Shown: positions 60,182 through 64,000 of the stretch, in pieces | Numbering within the stretch: the first letter of the stretch is position 1 | Layout of the letters: every line of letters starts with the position of its first letter | Assembly: GCF_900111365.1 (NCBI RefSeq) | Contig: NZ_FOGZ01000002.1 | Location: forward strand, 62,001 to 126,000 | Origin: Propionibacterium cyclohexanicum | Lineage (GTDB): Bacteria > Actinomycetota > Actinomycetes > Propionibacteriales > Propionibacteriaceae | Reading direction: 5' to 3' | Length of the DNA: 64,000 nucleotides | Notes under the pieces: generated by a model | Told to the model about the DNA's origin: nothing | Database searches by the model: none | The model's input: only the letters and a program-made list of their open reading frames with translations | Position numbers and translations under genes: made by a program

Positions 60182-60982
60182 TCAGTCCTCCTCGACCTCG
60201 AGGGCCTCTTCGACGGTATCGGAGTACTCGGCATTGGTGAAGACATTCTGCACGTCGTCGAGGTCGTCGAGGATCTCTACGATCTTTTCGATCTTGCGGG
60301 CCGCCTCCACATCGTCGACCTGCTGGTTGAAGCTGGGCACGAAGCTCACCTCAGCCGAGTCGTAGTCGATTCCCGCGGCCTGGACGGCCTTGCGCACTCC
60401 GACCAGGTCATTCGGATCGCTGATCAGCTCGAAGACCTCACCCTGGTCGAGGATGTCCTCCACTGAGGCCTCCAGGGTCGCCTCCAGCAGCTGGTCCTCG
60501 TCGACCGTGTGAGTGACACTCTTGCGTCCCTCCTCCACCTCATAGCTCTTGGAGACGGTCACGACACCCTTGCGGGTGAACAGCCGCTGCACGGAGCCGC
60601 CGTCGGCCATCGTCGCGCCGTTGCGCGTAATGGCAGTGCGCACATCGGCCACCGCGCGGTTGCGGTTGTCCGTGAGGCATTCGATGAGCACTGCGACGCC
60701 CTCGGGGCCGTAGGCCTCGTACATGATCTCTTCGTAGTTGACCGAATCGGCGCCATCGCCGGAACCACGCTTGACGGCCCGGTCGATGTTGTCGGCGGGG
60801 ACCGAGTTCTTCTTCGCCTTCTGGATCGCGTCGTACAAGGTGGGGTTGCCGCTGGGGTCTCCCCCGCCGACCCTGGCCGAGACCTCGATGTTCTTGACCA
60901 GCTTGGCGAACAGCTTGCCGCGCTTGGCGTCAATCGCAGCCTTCTTGTGCTTGGTCGTCGCCCACTTGGAGTGACCGCTCAT
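60182..60982 (-). CDS. yebC: YebC/PmpR-family protein (translation/transcription regulator)
   Basis: 266 aa. Opens with [20 protein letters not shown], the family hallmark, and carries the three-domain YebC layout with [19 protein letters not shown]. Family members have been described as transcriptional regulators and more recently as aiding polyproline translation. It precedes ruvC by 115 nt, the usual order. It has a good promoter of its own. Confidence 0.96.
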   Translation of the reverse strand: MSGHSKWATTKHKKAAIDAKRGKLFAKLVKNIEVSARVGGGDPSGNPTLYDAIQKAKKNSVPADNIDRAVKRGSGDGADSVNYEEIMYEAYGPEGVAVLIECLTDNRNRAVADVRTAITRNGATMADGGSVQRLFTRKGVVTVSKSYEVEEGRKSVTHTVDEDQLLEATLEASVEDILDQGEVFELISDPNDLVGVRKAVQAAGIDYDSAEVSFVPSFNQQVDDVEAARKIEKIVEILDDLDDVQNVFTNAEYSDTVEEALEVEED

Positions 60983-61050
60983 CTGCCCAAACCCCTTCCT
61001 CGACGTCTTCAGCTGGGCACGGGAGCACCCGTCCGCGCAGCAAACGAGCC

Positions 61051-61079
61051 AATTCTACCGAGCGGCCCCAAGCCGGTCA
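61051..61079 (-). promoter_or_regulatory. yebC promoter (-35 and -10)
   Basis: -35 GTGACC (61074-61079), 17-nt spacer, -10 TAGAAT (61051-61056) on the minus strand. The predicted leader is about 60 nt. Confidence 0.55.
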
Positions 61080-61151
61080 CATCGCCATGCGCCGACAGTC
61101 CCCGGAGCTGGTGGCGCACGTACTCGACGCCGGGCCTGCCCACCGCGCGGC

Positions 61152-62192
61152 TCACTGCTGCGAGAAATCGGCTTCGGTCATGGTGCGCCCGTAGACGACG
61201 ACGCGCTCGGTGGCGGTGTAGCCGAGGGAGCCGAAGAACTCCTCGGCAGCCTTCGGGTCCTCGGTGTCGACGCCGACGCCGGCCGTGCCCAGCCCCGCCT
61301 GCGCGAATCCGCGCATCGACGCGATGACCAGGGCGCGCCCGATACCCTTGCGGCGGCACCAGGAGCAGACCCCGAGCCGTTCGGTCCACCCCTCATTGGT
61401 CTCGTCGTCATAGCTGCGGTTGATCGCATAACCCACCACCTGGCCGTGCGGAGCGCCGACATGGGAGGCCTCACGGCCCTCCAGCAGGGCAACCCAGGAC
61501 AGCTGCAGACGCGCGGAACCGGCCTGCAGGGAGCTCTCCCAGGCGTCCCGGGAAACCGGAACGGCGCCGGGGCGCGAGGCGAAGGCTTCGTTGTGCGCGG
61601 CCCGCACCTGCTCGGACAGGGATTTGTCGAAGGGCTCGATGACCAGCTCGGGCAGATCGGGCATCGGCGGCAGTGGCGCAGTGCCGAGCGGCCGGTGCAT
61701 GTCGAAGAACCAGCGCTGCGCCGACAGGCCCGCCTCGACGATCGAGCGCGCGAGCCCCACGCGCTTCTCGTCGACGCTGGTTCCCACCCACAGCGGGCGG
61801 GTGTTCTCGTCCCGGATGTGCAGATACCACTGCTTGGCGCGGGCAATGAGCCACAGCGTGAGACGGTGCCGGATGTGCTGGTGGCGCCAGGCGGGGTGCA
61901 CGCCGATCTCGAACCAGACCTGAGGGTTCGGGTCGCTGCTCGCAGTGGGGTGGTTCCAGCCATAGGCGACGATGCTGCCGCCCTTCTCTCGTCCGACGAC
62001 GGCATGGTCATGGGCATGGGACCCAGGGGCGTTCCAGGCCGCGACCAGGTCCTGGTAGCTCAAGACCTGGACCGGATCGTCCATGTAGTCGATGGCGGCA
62101 CGCAGTTCGCTCAGCTCCTTGAGGTCGTCGAACTCCAGGAAGCTCCAGTCGAGCACGTCGTCGACGAAGGTCTCCTCCCATTCCTGGGTCAT
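61152..62192 (-). CDS. Double-domain GNAT N-acetyltransferase
   Basis: 346 aa with two GNAT folds (about 20-175 and 190-340). The acetyl-CoA loop of the second is [14 protein letters not shown] near residue 275; the first has a weaker [13 protein letters not shown]. The layout resembles mycothiol synthase-type proteins, but the family is broad and the substrate is unknown. ATG 62192 overlaps the hisA stop (ATGA), so it is co-translated with the histidine genes, in a slot where hisF or an imp-type gene is common. Confidence 0.82.
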   Translation of the reverse strand: MTQEWEETFVDDVLDWSFLEFDDLKELSELRAAIDYMDDPVQVLSYQDLVAAWNAPGSHAHDHAVVGREKGGSIVAYGWNHPTASSDPNPQVWFEIGVHPAWRHQHIRHRLTLWLIARAKQWYLHIRDENTRPLWVGTSVDEKRVGLARSIVEAGLSAQRWFFDMHRPLGTAPLPPMPDLPELVIEPFDKSLSEQVRAAHNEAFASRPGAVPVSRDAWESSLQAGSARLQLSWVALLEGREASHVGAPHGQVVGYAINRSYDDETNEGWTERLGVCSWCRRKGIGRALVIASMRGFAQAGLGTAGVGVDTEDPKAAEEFFGSLGYTATERVVVYGRTMTEADFSQQ

Positions 62193-62920
62193 CGTGCCGC
62201 CGCCAGTGCCTCGCCGAGTGTGAAGTTGCCGAGGTACAGCGCCGTGCCGATGATGGCTCCCTCCACCCCGTGGCCGGTCATCGCGCGCAGCGCGGCGATG
62301 TCCTCCAGCGAGCTGATCCCGCCGGAGGCCACCACGGCCGCCTTCGTGGTGGCGCAGACCGTCTCCAGCAGGACCAGATTGGGGCCCGAGAGCATGCCGT
62401 CACTCGCTACGTCGGTGACGACATAGCGAGCGCAGCCGGCCTCGTCCATCCGGGCGAGGGTCTCCATGAGCTCACCGCCCTCCTGGGTCCAGCCCCGGGC
62501 GGCAAGTCTCGTGCCGCGCACATCGAGCCCGATGGCGATGCGGTCACCGAAACTGCCGATCACCTGCTCGCACCAGCTGGGGTTCTCCAGGGCGGCAGTG
62601 CCGATGTTGACGCGCCGGGCGCCGGTGCCGAGCGCCCGTTCCAGGCTCTCGTCGTCGCGGATACCCCCCGACAGCTCCACGTCGACGTCCACGCTGGCAA
62701 CCAGCTCGGCCAGCAGCTCGGCATTGGACCCGCGCCCGAAGGCGGCATCCAGATCGACGACATGCAGCCACTGCGCACCCTGCTCGCACCAGCGTCGTGC
62801 GGCGGCGCCAGGATCGCCGAAAACCCTCTCGCTGCCCGCGACTCCCTGGACGAGCTGGACAGCCTGTCCGGATTGGATGTCGACGGCGGGCAGAAGCGTC
62901 AGTGCTGTGCTGTGGGTCAC
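62189..62920 (-). CDS. hisA: Phosphoribosyl isomerase A (HisA; PriA-type in actinobacteria)
   Basis: TIM-barrel isomerase of histidine synthesis; actinobacterial versions often also serve as TrpF. 243 aa. Catalytic Asp residues in [10 protein letters not shown] and [17 protein letters not shown] 62920 lies 6 nt after TAGGGT; the TAG of that hexamer is the hisH stop. It is thus both in the operon and probably served by an internal leaderless promoter. Whether it also has TrpF activity cannot be read here. Confidence 0.95.
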   Translation of the reverse strand: MTHSTALTLLPAVDIQSGQAVQLVQGVAGSERVFGDPGAAARRWCEQGAQWLHVVDLDAAFGRGSNAELLAELVASVDVDVELSGGIRDDESLERALGTGARRVNIGTAALENPSWCEQVIGSFGDRIAIGLDVRGTRLAARGWTQEGGELMETLARMDEAGCARYVVTDVASDGMLSGPNLVLLETVCATTKAAVVASGGISSLEDIAALRAMTGHGVEGAIIGTALYLGNFTLGEALAAAR

Positions 62921-62926
62921 AGCGCG

Positions 62927-62932
62927 ACCCTA
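62927..62932 (-). promoter_or_regulatory. -10 element of internal leaderless hisA promoter
   Basis: TAGGGT, 6 nt, then GTG 62920. The first three bases are the hisH stop codon. Confidence 0.45.
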
Positions 62933-63583
62933 GCCCACCATGTCCGGGCAGCGGCGAGCCAGCCAGTTGCGCAGCAGCTGGGCACCGGCGGCACCGGACT
63001 TCTCGGGATGGAACTGGGTGGAGCACACCGGGCCGTATTCGAGGGCGGCGATGAAGCGATCCCCCTCGTGTTCGGCCCAGGTGACCTTCGCCTGCTCGGG
63101 TACGGGGCCGTGGGCTCCGTAGGAGTGCACGAAGTAGAAGCGCTGGTCGCCAATTCGGTCGAAGAGCTCGCTGTGGGCTGCCGCCTCGACGGTGTTCCAG
63201 CCCATGTGAGGCAGCACGGGACTGCTGAGCCGGGTGACCGCACCGGGATAGATGCCGATGCCCTGCGCTTCGCGTCCGTGCTCCACACCGCGCTCGAAGA
63301 GGATCTGGTGACCCACGCAAATGCCCAGGAGCTGGCGCCCGGAAGCCACCCACTCGCGGATGAACTCGACTCCCCCGGCCGAGCGTAGCTGGGCCATGCA
63401 CGCCGCGAAGGCACCCACCCCGGGGACCACGAGGCGGGTGAAGCGCTCCAGCTGCAAGGTCTGGGAGCTCAGATGCACTCGGGCGCCAGCCGCCTCGAGT
63501 GCCTGGCACGCCGAGTGCAGATTGCCGGACCCGTAGTCGAACACCCCGACCTCGGCGCCCGACTGGGGGCGGCCGCTGCTCAT
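62930..63583 (-). CDS. hisH: Imidazole glycerol phosphate synthase subunit HisH
   Basis: Glutamine amidotransferase that feeds ammonia to HisF. 217 aa. Nucleophile Cys in [13 protein letters not shown] near residue 88; His/Glu pair in TQFHPEKSG near residue 195. ATG 63583 overlaps the hisB stop (ATGA). Its partner hisF is not within the window. Confidence 0.96.
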   Translation of the reverse strand: MSSGRPQSGAEVGVFDYGSGNLHSACQALEAAGARVHLSSQTLQLERFTRLVVPGVGAFAACMAQLRSAGGVEFIREWVASGRQLLGICVGHQILFERGVEHGREAQGIGIYPGAVTRLSSPVLPHMGWNTVEAAAHSELFDRIGDQRFYFVHSYGAHGPVPEQAKVTWAEHEGDRFIAALEYGPVCSTQFHPEKSGAAGAQLLRNWLARRCPDMVG

Positions 63584-64000
63584 AGCGTCCCCTTCGTGCT
63601 GGGCACTCCCGTGACGCGCGGGTCGGGCTCAACGGCGCTGCGCAGCGCTCGGGCCAACGCCTTGAACTGCGCCTCGACGATGTGGTGGGGTTCGCGTCCG
63701 GCGAGCAGCCTCAGGTGTACGCACAGCCCGGCATTGAGCGCCAGCGATTCGATGACGTGGTAGGTCATGGACCCCGAGTAGAGCACGCCCGAGCCCCCGA
63801 TCCGGGCAGTCACCTGAGACGGCGGCTCGCCGCTGCACACCGCATAGGGGCGTCCCGCCACATCGACCACCGCCTGGGCCAGGGCCTCGTCGAGCGGGAC
63901 GATGGCGTCGCCGAAGCGCCGAATGCCGCGCTTGTCGCCGAGAGCCTGCGAAAGCGCCTGTCCCAGCGCGATGGCAGTGTCTTCGACGCTGTGGTGGCCG
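63580..64000 (-). CDS. hisB: Imidazoleglycerol-phosphate dehydratase, 5' end beyond window
   Basis: About 139 codons of the C-terminal part of HisB; the N-terminus lies past the right edge. Metal-binding His motif [12 protein letters not shown] at the edge and [16 protein letters not shown] near the end, as in monofunctional HisB. Ends with ATGA overlap into hisH. The full protein would be about 200 aa. Confidence 0.95.
   Translation of the reverse strand, partial: GHHSVEDTAIALGQALSQALGDKRGIRRFGDAIVPLDEALAQAVVDVAGRPYAVCSGEPPSQVTARIGGSGVLYSGSMTYHVIESLALNAGLCVHLRLLAGREPHHIVEAQFKALARALRSAVEPDPRVTGVPSTKGTL

Overview
The window is a very GC-rich, gene-dense chromosomal stretch from an actinobacterium. 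The gene order is the conserved actinobacterial backbone: yebC-ruvCAB-yajC-secDF-apt-relA ... hisS-aspS-rarA-alaS-ruvX-mltG-aroC-aroKB-efp-nusB-carAB-pyrD-pyrF-mihF-gmk-rpoZ-metK-priA-fmt-rsmB-rpe. It encodes a 20S proteasome, mIHF, a helicase-dead PriA and B12-dependent MetH. Together these fit Actinobacteria, and a Propionibacteriaceae-like organism is my best guess; the genus is inferred, not shown. Almost everything is on the minus strand. Only four genes (PAC2 protein, YihY protein, VOC protein, DUF349 protein) are on the plus strand. I see no rRNA, tRNA, insertion sequence, prophage or CRISPR array.

Layout from left to right. 1-2173: a P2-type cation ATPase whose C-terminus lies beyond the left edge. 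2333-8085: der, cmk, tyrA, prcA, prcB, trmI, mostly overlapping or closely spaced. 8177-12610: metH and the divergent PAC2-family gene. 12794-19477: pepC, rpe, rsmB, fmt, priA. 19615-22342: metK, rpoZ, gmk, mihF. 22499-28990: pyrF, pyrD, carB, carA. 29061-33873: nusB, efp, a PaiB-like gene, a fused aroKB, aroC. 33921-38376: mltG, ruvX, alaS. 38642-47693: yihY, an LDH-family gene, rarA, a protein phosphatase, a small zincin, aspS, a glycosyltransferase, a VOC protein. 47773-53585: hisS, an MBL hydrolase, DUF349, relA. 53643-60982: apt, secF, secD, yajC, ruvB, ruvA, ruvC, yebC. 61152-64000: a double-GNAT gene, hisA, hisH and the 3' part of hisB.

The genes serve core physiology: translation and tRNA modification (alaS, aspS, hisS, fmt, efp, rsmB, trmI), pyrimidine, shikimate/tyrosine, histidine and methionine/SAM synthesis, recombination and replication restart (ruvABC, ruvX, rarA, priA), protein export (secDF-yajC), stringent response (relA) and protein turnover (prcBA, pepC). 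Many neighbours are translationally coupled by ATGA, GTGA or TGATG overlaps.

Most notable points: (i) prcB overlaps trmI with none of mpa, dop or pup between them, although the flanking genes match the proteasome locus of mycobacteria; (ii) three separate triplicate tandem repeats with 27-28 nt units at gene edges; (iii) a recurring leaderless promoter layout, TAGNNT then 6-7 nt then the start codon; (iv) several usual members of conserved operons (coaBC, aroE, pyrR/pyrB/pyrC, hisF) are absent from their usual slots; (v) a LexA-type SOS box at the ruvC promoter; (vi) GC hairpins that abut stop codons. No clearly new system was found; the orphaned proteasome core is the most promising lead.
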